Positions 54,337 through 62,884 of a stretch of DNA of 64,000 bases are shown here, piece after piece (within the stretch, counting starts at the first letter, position 1; each line of letters opens with the position of its first letter). Where the stretch lies: the NCBI GenBank assembly GCA_022843955.1, contig JALHMQ010000012.1, forward strand, positions 21,522-85,521, read 5' to 3'. The notes beneath the pieces are model-generated. The model had not been told where the DNA came from. It worked only from the letters and a program-made list of their open reading frames with translations, and did not search any database. The stretch comes from Burkholderiaceae bacterium. GTDB lineage: Bacteria > Pseudomonadota > Gammaproteobacteria > Burkholderiales > Burkholderiaceae_F. Made by a program: the position numbers and the translations under genes.

Positions 54337-56880
54337 ATGAAGAACTCACCGTATCTCCTGGCCGTGTACCTGGCCATCATCGTCTTGGGCCTGCTGTTCG
54401 CACTGCCGAACGTGCTGCCCGCATCCGTGCTGGAGCGATGGCCCAGCGCCTTGCCTCACAAGCCCGTCGCGCTAGGGCTGGACCTGCGGGGTGGCTCGCA
54501 CCTCGTGCTTGAGGTGGATGGCAGCGAGCTTCGCCGCGAGCGACTGCGCAACCTGGGCGAAGACGCCCGCCGCCTGCTGCGCGAAGCCGATACTCCGTGG
54601 CGCAGCGTCGAGACAGGCGAGCGCAGCGTGGTGATCTCGCTGCGTTCAGCGGAACACCAGGATAGCGCCGTTGACCGACTCGCCGCCTTGTCGAGCCCGG
54701 TCGGCACGGCCCGGCAAGATCTGTCCGTGAGCCGCCGCGGCAGCGACATCGTCGAGCTCACACTGACCCAGGAAGGGCTGCACCAGTCGATGGGCCGCGC
54801 CGTCGAGCAGAGCCTCGAAGTCATCCGCCAGCGCGTCGACCAGGTGGGTGTCTCCGAGCCCACCATCCAGCGCGTGGGTGCCGACCGCATCCTCGTTCAG
54901 CTTCCCGGGCTGCAAGACCCGGCGCAACTGCGAGCGCTGCTCGGCTCCACGGCCAAGATGAGCTTCCACCTGCTCGGCGATGCGTCCAGCCCGGACGGCA
55001 TCCGCACGCCGCAGGACGGCCAGGGCAACAGCTTTCCGGTCCGAAACAGCATTGCGCTCAGCGGCGACCGGCTGACCGACGCTAGCGCCGGCTTCGACCC
55101 GCAGACGCGCGAGCCGATCGTCAACTTCCGCTTCGACCGCACCGGCGCTCGCGAATTCGCCGCCATCACCGAGGGTAACGTCGGCCGGCCGTTCGCGATC
55201 GTGCTCGACGGAAAGGTGCTCAGCGCGCCCGTGATACGTGAACCCATCACCGGTGGGTCGGGCCAGATCTCGGGCAGCTTCACGGTTCAGGAGGCCAGCA
55301 CGCTCTCGGCCTTGCTGCGCGCCGGCGCGCTGCCCGCAAAGCTGACGGTGATTGAAGAGCGCAGCGTCGGCGCCGACCTGGGCAGCGACGTAATTCAGAA
55401 AGGCATTTACGCCGGCATCGGCGCGTTCGTGCTGGTCTTCCTGTTCATGTTTGTGCTGTACGGCGGCTGGGGCATCGTCGCCAATGTCGCGCTGGCGCTG
55501 AACGTGGCACTAACCATCGCAGGCATGACGCTGCTGGGTGCCACGCTCACGTTGCCCGGCATCGCCGGCATCGTGCTGGGCATCGGGCTGGCGGTGGATG
55601 CCAACGTGCTCATCAACGAGCGCATCCGAGAAGAGACGCTGACGGGCAAAGCCGCCCTGGTGGCCATCGACGCCGGCTTCCGGCGTGCCTATGCCACCGT
55701 CATGGACAGCAACCTGACCGCGCTGATCGCCACGCTGCTGCTGTTCTGGTTCGGCTCGGGGCCGGTGCGCGGCTTCGCGATCACCATGGCGCTGGGCATC
55801 GTCATCTCGATGTTCACCGCGGTGTCGGTGGTCAAGGTGATGATGCTGTCGATCGCGCGCCGTCGGCGCCTGAAGACGATCCAGATCCGGCCGCTCTTTG
55901 GCTTCCGACCCGTGCCCGACGGCACGCAGTTCAGCTTTATGAAGGCGCGCTTCGCCGGGCTCGGCCTGTCGGCCTTGCTGGTGCTGGGCAGCGTACTGCT
56001 GCTGTTCAAGCCGGGCCTGAACTTCGGCATCGACTTCCGCGGCGGCATCCAGATGGAAGTGGCCGCGAGCGTGCCGGATGACCTGTCGCGCTACCGGACC
56101 GTGCTCGAAGACCTGGGACTTGGCGAAGTCACCTTACAGTCGATGGGCAATGATGGACGTTTGCTGGTGCGCGTCGAACGCCAGCCGGGCGGCGAGGTGC
56201 AGCAGACGCTGGCGGTCGAGAAGCTCAAGGCAGCCATCCTTCAGGTCGACTCTCAGGCGAGCTTCGAGCGCACGGAGGTGGTGGGCCCGAAGATCAGCGG
56301 TGAACTGACACAGGCCGGCATCCTTGCCGTGATCCTGGCCGCTCTGGCGATGCTGGTCTACATCTGGGTCCGCTTCGAGTGGCCGTTCGCGGTGGGAGCC
56401 ATCCTGACGCTGATGCTCGATGTGGTGCTCACGCTGGGCGTGTTTGCGCTGTCGGGCCTGGACTTCAGCCTGACAGCCATCGCCGCCCTGCTGACGCTGG
56501 TTGGCTACTCGGTAAACGACAAGGTGGTGGTTTACGACCGCATGCGCGAGAACATGCGCAGTCTGCGCAAGCGACCGCTGCGCGAAGTCATCGACCTGTC
56601 AATCAACCAGACGCTGACGCGCAGCCTCTACACGTCGGTCACGGCCTTCCTCGCGGTGGTCCCGCTGGCGGTGTGGGGCGGCTCAGCAGTGGCCAGCTTC
56701 GCCGTGCCGATGGCCTTCGGCATCGTCATCGCGGCCTGCTCGTCGGTGTTCATCGCGGCACCCATCCTGTTGTTCCTGGGTGACTGGCGTGGCCGGCGAG
56801 GGATCACGATGTTTGCGCCTAAGCCGGCAGACACTCCTGAAGGGACCGCGGCGCGCGCCGGTGTTTCCGATCCACCCTGA
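54337..56880 (+). CDS. secDF: fused SecDF protein translocase subunit
   Basis: An 847-residue fusion of SecD (about 1-530) and SecF (about 540-847), which use the proton gradient to assist Sec export. It shows GLDLRGGSHLVLEVD near residue 47, the RND-type membrane stretches with GLAVDANVLINERIREE near residue 420, then a second half with PGLNFGIDFRGGIQMEV near residue 560 and VGYSVNDKVVVYDRMRENMR near residue 723 (pieces: GYSVNDKVVVYDRMREN). Betaproteobacteria normally have separate secD and secF beside yajC; those are not seen here, so this is probably an accessory second copy. Confidence 0.93.
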   Translation: MKNSPYLLAVYLAIIVLGLLFALPNVLPASVLERWPSALPHKPVALGLDLRGGSHLVLEVDGSELRRERLRNLGEDARRLLREADTPWRSVETGERSVVISLRSAEHQDSAVDRLAALSSPVGTARQDLSVSRRGSDIVELTLTQEGLHQSMGRAVEQSLEVIRQRVDQVGVSEPTIQRVGADRILVQLPGLQDPAQLRALLGSTAKMSFHLLGDASSPDGIRTPQDGQGNSFPVRNSIALSGDRLTDASAGFDPQTREPIVNFRFDRTGAREFAAITEGNVGRPFAIVLDGKVLSAPVIREPITGGSGQISGSFTVQEASTLSALLRAGALPAKLTVIEERSVGADLGSDVIQKGIYAGIGAFVLVFLFMFVLYGGWGIVANVALALNVALTIAGMTLLGATLTLPGIAGIVLGIGLAVDANVLINERIREETLTGKAALVAIDAGFRRAYATVMDSNLTALIATLLLFWFGSGPVRGFAITMALGIVISMFTAVSVVKVMMLSIARRRRLKTIQIRPLFGFRPVPDGTQFSFMKARFAGLGLSALLVLGSVLLLFKPGLNFGIDFRGGIQMEVAASVPDDLSRYRTVLEDLGLGEVTLQSMGNDGRLLVRVERQPGGEVQQTLAVEKLKAAILQVDSQASFERTEVVGPKISGELTQAGILAVILAALAMLVYIWVRFEWPFAVGAILTLMLDVVLTLGVFALSGLDFSLTAIAALLTLVGYSVNDKVVVYDRMRENMRSLRKRPLREVIDLSINQTLTRSLYTSVTAFLAVVPLAVWGGSAVASFAVPMAFGIVIAACSSVFIAAPILLFLGDWRGRRGITMFAPKPADTPEGTAARAGVSDPP

Positions 56881-57501
56881 TCAGCCGGCATTTGCGACAA
56901 CCCGCAGGCAACCCTGCCGGCGCGCCAGCGACGACAAACCGCCAGGGTGAGCCAGCGGCCGGCGCGCTGCTTGGGGGGGTCGAGATACAGCGTCATGCGG
57001 TCGCTCGCGCCATCCCTGCCATTCGTGCGGGCTGCGCTTCGTCGTCGGATACCCGCTGCTCCATGGCCCGAATTCGAGAAGCGCCTAGTCGCTGGTGGCC
57101 GACCGCATAGACGATGAAACCAACGCGGGGCTTCGTCTGGCTGGGCCACGACCTGCGACAACACCCGGGCCTCGAGTTGCTGCACCGGCGCGATGTATTC
57201 ATGAGTGCGGCGTCGTGCACCAGCATCGCATTTCCGGTGCCACTGCAGATGCCGGCCGCCATGCTTGCGGCTGTTGCGCTGCGAGCGAATGTGGCGGCGG
57301 CCGCTGCACCCTGGCTGAACTTCACGACGGCGCCTGTCGGCCTCCCTCGGTTCAGCGCCTTGGGCGCGCTGCCGTGGGTTGAACACACCCGCCCAGCGGC
57401 GCCCGCCGGCCCTCGACGGATGCCGTCGTCGATCAGGGCGGCGACGCGCACTCGACGTGTCTGGGCGGTCCCGGTCAGCCGCGAAGCAGCGCTAAATGCA
57501 C
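56881..57501. other. 621-base stretch without recognised gene
   Basis: Open frames cross this gap on both strands (for example 57114-57809 plus and 56993-57451 minus), but none has a ribosome site, a conserved motif I know, or a believable start. I see no terminator or repeat. It may hold remnants of a lost gene between secDF and the terB-like gene. Confidence 0.5.
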
Positions 57502-57909
57502 TTAGGCGACAGGCTCTTCACCGTCAACCAGTTGCCAGTGGTGACGAGCAGCCTCGACGACCATCATTTCGCCGTCGGCCAGGTGCCCGTCTGCTCGCAC
57601 AGCGGCCAAGGACAGACGCAGTACCGTCCTTCGCAGCGCTGGATCGGACACCTCGGCCATCAACGAGGCCAAGGTGCTGTCGTCGACGTTGCCCAGCAGC
57701 GACCCTGACGCATAGCCGCCCACCAGCAGCTCTTCACAAAGCGTGTGAACGATGTGGGGCAGGCGCTGGGGCTCCAGACCGAGCTCACGCTCGGCGCCCA
57801 GGTGCTTGAGAACATCGAACTCTGAATTGCACACGTGGCCGTCGGAGACAAGCACGAGCGCAACGATGCGCGCGGCGGCTTCCGGGCTGTTGCGAGGGTA
57901 GCTACGCAT
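57502..57909 (-). CDS. TerB-like protein
   Basis: A 135-residue helical protein resembling the TerB/DjlA-N family found in tellurite-resistance and other stress clusters. It has ALVLVSDGHVCNSEFDVLKHLG near residue 17 (pieces: LVSDGHVCNSEFDVL) and LAAVRADGHLADGEMMVVEAA near residue 100 (pieces: LAAVRADGHLADGEMM), acidic loop patterns that in the family can bind metal. AAGGAAA precedes ATG 57909. A broken duplicate of its 5' end lies at 53600-53669. Exact function unknown. Confidence 0.8.
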   Translation of the reverse strand: MRSYPRNSPEAAARIVALVLVSDGHVCNSEFDVLKHLGAERELGLEPQRLPHIVHTLCEELLVGGYASGSLLGNVDDSTLASLMAEVSDPALRRTVLRLSLAAVRADGHLADGEMMVVEAARHHWQLVDGEEPVA

Positions 57910-57966
57910 GACAATTTCCTTGGTAATGACTGCCTGTTACTAGTCCTGAGCGTGCGGATCGTCGCT

Positions 57967-58392
57967 TCAAGCATGGTTGTGGACCGCCGCTGGTGCGGTC
58001 TTGTTCAGACACAGCAGCCGCAGCGAGCGGACACCGGCCACGGGAGTTTCGGCCCGGGCGCGGACAAGCACCGCCGGCATCGCCTGATGTTCGATCACGG
58101 TGACGCGGTGCAGTGGAAGAACCACCCGTTGACCTAGCCGGGACGCCGCCGCTTCGACCGATTCCTGCCATGTTCGGGCGGTCGCGCTGTCAACCAAAGG
58201 GGCGCCTTGAACCAGGACATGGATACTGCAGCGCTTGTCGACACCACCTGCAGGCCCGTCGACGTCTTCCAGTCTGACCATCATGCGTGCCACGCGCCCG
58301 CGCAAGCTCCTTAGTGCCTGGCGCAGCGTGTTCATCATGTGCTGCTGCCAATGCCCACCGTCACTATCGTTGGATCGAAACTGAAACTGCAT
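57967..58392 (-). CDS. HPF/RaiA-like ribosome-associated protein, copy 1
   Basis: A 141-residue protein of the ribosome hibernation-factor-like (HPF/RaiA, S30AE-related) type. It starts MQFQFRSND, has VRLEDVDGPAGGVDKRCSIHV near residue 60 (pieces: LEDVDGPAGGVDKRC) and a helical segment VEAAASRLGQRVV, matching the second copy at 61709-62050. ATG 58392 is preceded by AGGA; the frame to 58560 is an extension without support. A longer C-terminal tail than copy 2 has no known motif. Ribosome binding is inferred by family only. Confidence 0.75.
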   Translation of the reverse strand: MQFQFRSNDSDGGHWQQHMMNTLRQALRSLRGRVARMMVRLEDVDGPAGGVDKRCSIHVLVQGAPLVDSATARTWQESVEAAASRLGQRVVLPLHRVTVIEHQAMPAVLVRARAETPVAGVRSLRLLCLNKTAPAAVHNHA

Positions 58393-58560
58393 GATCACCG
58401 TCCTGGGCAGTTGCGACGACCGGACTTTGGCTGTTTCATGAAATCGGTAAAAGCAGAATATGCATGACCGAAAGTTCGGAAAACATAAAGCTTTTATCGG
58501 CGTGCCGCGAAACTGGCTCGGGCAGACCGGGGACAACCCGTCCCGCGGAATCAGGTGCAC

Positions 58561-59394
58561 TCAGGCGCGATCGGGCTGCACGGGCGTGACCGCCATGCAG
58601 ATGAATCCCTGCTCGCGACCCGCGAAGTCCCAGCGCTCGATGAGGCAGCAGGCCGCTGCGTCCGACGGGGTCTGCTGCGATTCACCGGGCGATACCTGCG
58701 CATCGCCCCATCGCAGGATGTTCACCGAGTTGGGCACCGCAGGGCGTGTGCGCGACGAGACGGCGGTGCCGGCCTGGACCACCCACAGTCGCCTGTCCAG
58801 GCCCGGCAGCGCCCGCGTGTAGGGCAGGTGGATGTGTCCGCCCATCACCACGTCGGCCCCGGCGGCGGACCATGCGCGCGTGGCGGCATCGTGGCCCCGC
58901 AACAGGTTGGACCGATCGCGAGCCTGGGTCACCGCCATGGGCTGGTGCACCACCACCACCCGCAATTGCCGCGGGTCGGCCGCGCCAAGCAGCCTGGCCA
59001 CCCGGTCGATCTGCGCCAAGGACGCCTCGCCGTGCTTGTGGCGCCAGGGTCGTGTCGTGTTGACGCCGATGATCAGCAGGTCGTTCGTCGTGTGCACTGG
59101 CTCCAAGTTGTGCCCGAACACCGCGGCATATCGCGCATAGGGGCGCGTCAGGCGGCTCAACAGATCGAACAGCGCAATGTCGTGGTTGCCGGGAACGGCG
59201 AGGACCGGCGCACCCAGTCGATCGACGAAGGCCTTGGCCGCGCGGAACTGCGCGGGCCGCGCACGCTGCGTGATGTCTCCGGACAGCACCACCACGTCCG
59301 GCCGCTGCTGCGCTGCCAAGGCGACCAGGGCCTCGACCACCTGCGGCTGCTCGGTGCCGAAGTGGGTGTCCGAGACTTGCAGCAGGACACTCAT
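58561..59394 (-). CDS. metallophosphoesterase (CpdA-like 3',5'-cyclic nucleotide phosphodiesterase family)
   Basis: A 277-residue calcineurin-like phosphoesterase. The two-metal site is complete: DTHFG at residues 9-13, GDIT near residue 39, GNHD near residue 69, VHQP near residue 149 and GGHIH near residue 185. The overall form resembles CpdA and similar phosphodiesterases; cyclic AMP as substrate is a guess. Its ATG overlaps the stop of the upstream lipid kinase gene (ATGA), so the products are probably made together. Confidence 0.9.
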   Translation of the reverse strand: MSVLLQVSDTHFGTEQPQVVEALVALAAQQRPDVVVLSGDITQRARPAQFRAAKAFVDRLGAPVLAVPGNHDIALFDLLSRLTRPYARYAAVFGHNLEPVHTTNDLLIIGVNTTRPWRHKHGEASLAQIDRVARLLGAADPRQLRVVVVHQPMAVTQARDRSNLLRGHDAATRAWSAAGADVVMGGHIHLPYTRALPGLDRRLWVVQAGTAVSSRTRPAVPNSVNILRWGDAQVSPGESQQTPSDAAACCLIERWDFAGREQGFICMAVTPVQPDRA

Positions 59395-60425
59395 GCGGCA
59401 GCCTCTGGCGCCTGGGCCGTGCCCGCGGCGTCATGGGCTTGGAGCAGGTACAAGGGCTTGTCGAGCACACGAATGTCGATGGGCGCTCGCATCGGTGCCA
59501 CCTCACCGTCGAACGCCACCACGACCTCCCTGCGGCCAGGCGCGAGCCTGGGCTTGACTACCATGTGATGGAACTCGAAACCCTCTACACCTGCGGCCTC
59601 CCCCAGCCGGCCCATCGCGCCATGCAGCAGCAGGCCGATCATCGATAGCGTGCCGATGGGCCGCAGCATCAGCGCGGCCATGCTGCCGTGGCCGGGCGTG
59701 CCGGCCAAAGTGTCCGCCGGCTCGGCGCCGAGCTGCTGCAGTTGCAGCCGGTTGTTGCCCACGAACAGCGTCAGCGTCTGCACGTCTCGAACCGTGGAGC
59801 CGAGTTCGATGTGCAGGCGCAGCCGACGTTGCGCTCGCAGCAGCGTCGCACAGGCCGCCACGAACGCCACCCAGCGGCTGCGGCCGAAGCGGGCCTTGAA
59901 GGTCTCGCGGTCCTGCAGCAGTTCGGGGTAGATGCCGAGGCTGGCATTGACCAGGAAGATCTGGTCATTGACGGCGGCCACCTGCACCGGCGTAGGTTGC
60001 GCCTCCAACATCAGCCGGGCCGCAGCGGTGGGCTCGGTCGGGATGCCATGCGTCCTGGCAAAGTAGTTGAAGGTGCCGTAGGGAACGACGCCCATCGCGC
60101 AACCGGCAACGTGCGCGGCCTGAGCCACCGTGTTGAGGCTGCCATCCCCGCCCACCGCGATCACCGCCGCACCGTGTGCGACCGCCGTCGCTGCAGCTAC
60201 GGTCGCTACCCGCGGCAGATCGGCGGGCCGGCAGATCAGCAGTTCACCCTTGCGCCCGGCCGCCGCCAGGGCCGACTCGATCACCGCTCGCTTTGCGTCG
60301 ACATCGAAGGAGCCCGCAGCGGCGTTGATCACGAACAGCAGCGTCGCGCTGGGATCCAGGCGCGGCACTACATGCATCAACGGCCGCGTGCCCTCGGCCG
60401 GCGCCGCACTGACACGGTCCACCAT
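59391..60425 (-). CDS. lipid kinase, diacylglycerol/sphingosine kinase family (YegS-like)
   Basis: A 344-residue kinase of the DAGK/YegS family, which phosphorylates diacylglycerol or related membrane lipids. ATP-binding GGDGSLNTVAQA is at residues 92-103, and GVVPYGTFNYFARTHGIP near residue 112 is the nucleotide-site loop. A second Met at residue 17 is an alternative start. It overlaps both neighbours by a few bases (DUF3616 upstream, phosphoesterase downstream), forming a tight three-gene unit. Confidence 0.88.
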   Translation of the reverse strand: MVDRVSAAPAEGTRPLMHVVPRLDPSATLLFVINAAAGSFDVDAKRAVIESALAAAGRKGELLICRPADLPRVATVAAATAVAHGAAVIAVGGDGSLNTVAQAAHVAGCAMGVVPYGTFNYFARTHGIPTEPTAAARLMLEAQPTPVQVAAVNDQIFLVNASLGIYPELLQDRETFKARFGRSRWVAFVAACATLLRAQRRLRLHIELGSTVRDVQTLTLFVGNNRLQLQQLGAEPADTLAGTPGHGSMAALMLRPIGTLSMIGLLLHGAMGRLGEAAGVEGFEFHHMVVKPRLAPGRREVVVAFDGEVAPMRAPIDIRVLDKPLYLLQAHDAAGTAQAPEAAA

Positions 60426-61513
60426 CAGTCGTGGCGCAGGAGATCGCCGAAGACCGTGTGCTCACCGTCCCTGCGGTCGGTGCCGGGCGCGTCGTACAGG
60501 ACGAGCCAGCTCGGCTTGCGCCCCGACAGCGCAGGCGGCAGGTCGCAGATCGCCTCGGCGCGGTTGGTACCGCGCCCGTGCGGCAGCGAGACCGACTCGG
60601 TCAGCGCCGCCTCGAACCGAACCGGTTCGCGGTTGGCGGCCAGCGACGGGCGCGCTGCAGGCCACTTGAAGACGCGGATCTCGCCGTTCAGCACCATTGT
60701 CGGGCCGGCGAGGATATAAAGGTCGTCACCGGAGAAATGCAGGTCGCGCACACCCAGGCCGTCGAGTTGCAGGAAGTGTTTGCGCAGCAAGGACCCGGCA
60801 TCGTCCAACGGGACAAGGCGCAGTTGGTCCCCGCGCGCCTCGACCTCGATTTCAAGCAGCGCCGACCAGCCACGCAACACCGGGCCGCGCAGACCCAGCA
60901 GCAGTCGGCGCCCGTCCACCGCCAGACCTTCGATATCAAAGCCGTTGTCCTTGCCTGGGATCGCCATGTAGGGCCCGAAGTGGGGGTCGTCGGCCAGCGC
61001 GCGGGTGAGCAGGTTGGTGTGCGCATCGCCCTTCAGCCGCAAGGCCCGCCGGCCGTCCTGCGCTTGCCGGACCAGGCACGGTTCGCCTTGGGCGTCGGGC
61101 TCCATCGGCAGACAGGCGAGCAGGCGGCGATTGCCATCGAGCGACACCTTCGCCAGACGCTTGGCGTTGTCGGCGTGTTCCCGATCATGCTTGGCGTTCT
61201 TGCGCTTCAAGCCATGCGAGCCGACCACCCACAGGAAGCCATCGGCCACCGCCATCCCTTCCAGGTCGGCTTCTTCGTCAGCCGCGCCGGGCAGGTCCAG
61301 CAGGTCGGCCAGCGGAAAGTCGCGGACCTCGCCGAAGCGCAAGGCTTCGCGCCCCACGGGGTCGAGCCGCCGCAGACGGTCCACGCCGCAGGCTTCATCG
61401 CCCGCCACCCAGAGCCAGTCGCCGGTGAAGGCCGCGCCAGAGAGATTGCTTCGGACAAGGGAGCCGGGTGCGAATTCGAGGCGAACGGCGTTCGTGGTGC
61501 GAGTATTGGGCAT
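60425..61513 (-). CDS. DUF3616 domain protein
   Basis: A 362-residue soluble protein matching DUF3616, without signal peptide. Repeating blocks such as DLEGMAVADGFLWVVGSHGLKR near residue 85 (pieces: DLEGMAVADGFLWVVGSHG), DIEGLAVDGRRLLLGLRGP near residue 195 and DLHFSGDDLYILAGP near residue 262 suggest a beta-propeller. ATG 61513 has CGGAG 8 bases upstream. It is the first gene of the DUF3616-kinase-phosphoesterase operon. Function unknown. Confidence 0.85.
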   Translation of the reverse strand: MPNTRTTNAVRLEFAPGSLVRSNLSGAAFTGDWLWVAGDEACGVDRLRRLDPVGREALRFGEVRDFPLADLLDLPGAADEEADLEGMAVADGFLWVVGSHGLKRKNAKHDREHADNAKRLAKVSLDGNRRLLACLPMEPDAQGEPCLVRQAQDGRRALRLKGDAHTNLLTRALADDPHFGPYMAIPGKDNGFDIEGLAVDGRRLLLGLRGPVLRGWSALLEIEVEARGDQLRLVPLDDAGSLLRKHFLQLDGLGVRDLHFSGDDLYILAGPTMVLNGEIRVFKWPAARPSLAANREPVRFEAALTESVSLPHGRGTNRAEAICDLPPALSGRKPSWLVLYDAPGTDRRDGEHTVFGDLLRHD

Positions 61514-61708
61514 GAAGGGAACTCCGGAAAAGTCGGCGCCAGGCAGGTCACCAGCGAACGCAGATCGCAGCCGCAAAACATCGAAGTTTGCGGCCGAAGT
61601 GACATCCAACGTGCAGGGTTTTGCGAAGTTGATGTTCTCCGAAATCTGCTTTTTCGTGGCAGGTCGCAGACCGACATTGCGTGTGTCCTTAACCGCTGGA
61701 GACCCGTG

Positions 61709-62050
61709 ATGCAAGTTCTCTTCAAGTCTCGCCACCCGCAATCCACCGACCTGCGTGACCTGACCGAGCGACGTGTGCGCTTCGTGCTGCGGCGCCTGGG
61801 CTGGATGGTGCCCTGCGCCGAGGTGCAGATGTCGGACGTGAATGGCCCTCGCGGCGGAGTCGACAAGCGCTGCCAGGTGGAGTTGCGGACCATCGGCGCC
61901 GGGTCGGTGGTGGTCGCCGCCGTGGCGGACAACTGGCGCACCGCACTGGACAACGCCTTGGCGCGCGCCGCGCGATTCCTGATGCGCCTGTGGCGTCGTG
62001 GCAGCGACACCCGCCGCATGCGCCAGCGCGTACTCACCGACGAACGCTGA
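61709..62050 (+). CDS. HPF/RaiA-like ribosome-associated protein, copy 2
   Basis: A 113-residue HPF/RaiA-like protein: MQVLFKSRHP at the start, VQMSDVNGPRGGVDKRCQVEL near residue 39 (pieces: MSDVNGPRGGVDKRC) and an alpha-helix NALARAARFLMRLWRR near residue 83, followed by a basic tail. It is a diverged paralogue of the protein at 57967-58392. A GGAG ribosome site lies 8 bases before ATG 61709. It is divergent from the DUF3616 operon, with a 195-base shared promoter region. Confidence 0.8.
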   Translation: MQVLFKSRHPQSTDLRDLTERRVRFVLRRLGWMVPCAEVQMSDVNGPRGGVDKRCQVELRTIGAGSVVVAAVADNWRTALDNALARAARFLMRLWRRGSDTRRMRQRVLTDER

Positions 62051-62071
62051 GAAACAAAGAAAAGGGCGGTG

Positions 62072-62525
62072 TTAGAGATTGAACGGCGGCGCCGCCCGCA
62101 GCACTTCGTCGATGGTGGTCACGCCCTTGGCGATCTTCTCGGCGCCCGAGACGCGCAGCGACCGCAGCCCATCGCGCGCCGCCTGCGTGCGCAGCGCGGA
62201 CAGATCGGCGCCATCGGCGACGATGCGGCGCAGGTCGTCTGAAACGACCAGCAGTTCGATCAGACCGGTGCGGCCAAAGTAGCCGGTGCGCCTGCATTCC
62301 AGGCAGCCGACCGGCTTGTATACGTGGCGCGGCAGCTTGCTGCGCCAGGGCGAGACCAGGTCCTTCCACAGCGCCTCTTCCGGCGGATCGGTCTGCGTCT
62401 TGCAGTGCGGACACAAGGTGCGCACCAGGCGCTGCGCGAGAATGCCGATTAGCGTCGCATTGACGAGATACGGCGCAACGCCGAGTTCCATCATCAGCCG
62501 TGCGATCGAACTGGTCGCGTCGTCT
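62072..62525 (-). pseudogene. 3' remnant of a type II secretion / pilus ATPase gene (gspE/pulE-like)
   Basis: The C-terminal ~150 residues of a GspE/PulE family ATPase: ATSSIARLMMELGVAPYLVNATLIGILAQRLVRTLC (pieces: MELGVAPYLVNATLIG, ILAQRLVRTLC), a zinc-type CPHC...CLEC pair and GYFGRTGLIELL, ending with a normal stop. Upstream of about 62525 the homology breaks off in unrelated sequence, so Walker A/B and the N-terminal domains are missing. No other secretion gene is near. It marks a rearrangement point. Confidence 0.85.
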
Positions 62526-62884
62526 TGCCACTGCAACTTCTCATACGGCTGGTGCTGACGCGTTGGGCGGGACCAGCGATCACCCCCTTGGCAACTAGGT
62601 GTAACTGGAACCGTCGCATTTCCTCGGCAATGCCAGCGTCGCCTGGCGCAACAGACGAGTGTGGCGAGCCATACCGGTGCCCGGTTGTTCCTCAAGCGCA
62701 ACGCCGAGAAGCGCTAAACGGCGCCCGGCCACGATTCCCTGGATTTCTGCCGGACGCAAGGCCCTAACATCTGGGCGGCGTGCGTGGCTGATCAACCAAC
62801 GCCGCTGATAACACCCGCTCCCGCCATCGGACGCGAGGGACAGCACCACCCAAAAGACGAATTCAACCCTTTCGGAGACGATCC
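62526..62884. other. intergenic stretch between the gspE remnant and a TRAP gene
   Basis: 359 bases with no recognised gene or repeat. A frame on the minus strand (62595-62849) has no start signal or known motif. GGAGA just before 62885 is the ribosome site of the next gene. The gspE break point lies at the left end. Confidence 0.5.

Noticed and set aside
57502..62050. known transmissible locus of stress tolerance
   Set aside because: The hallmark genes (small heat-shock proteins, ClpK, FtsH, YfdX, KefB, PsiE) are absent, so I do not assign it to that island.
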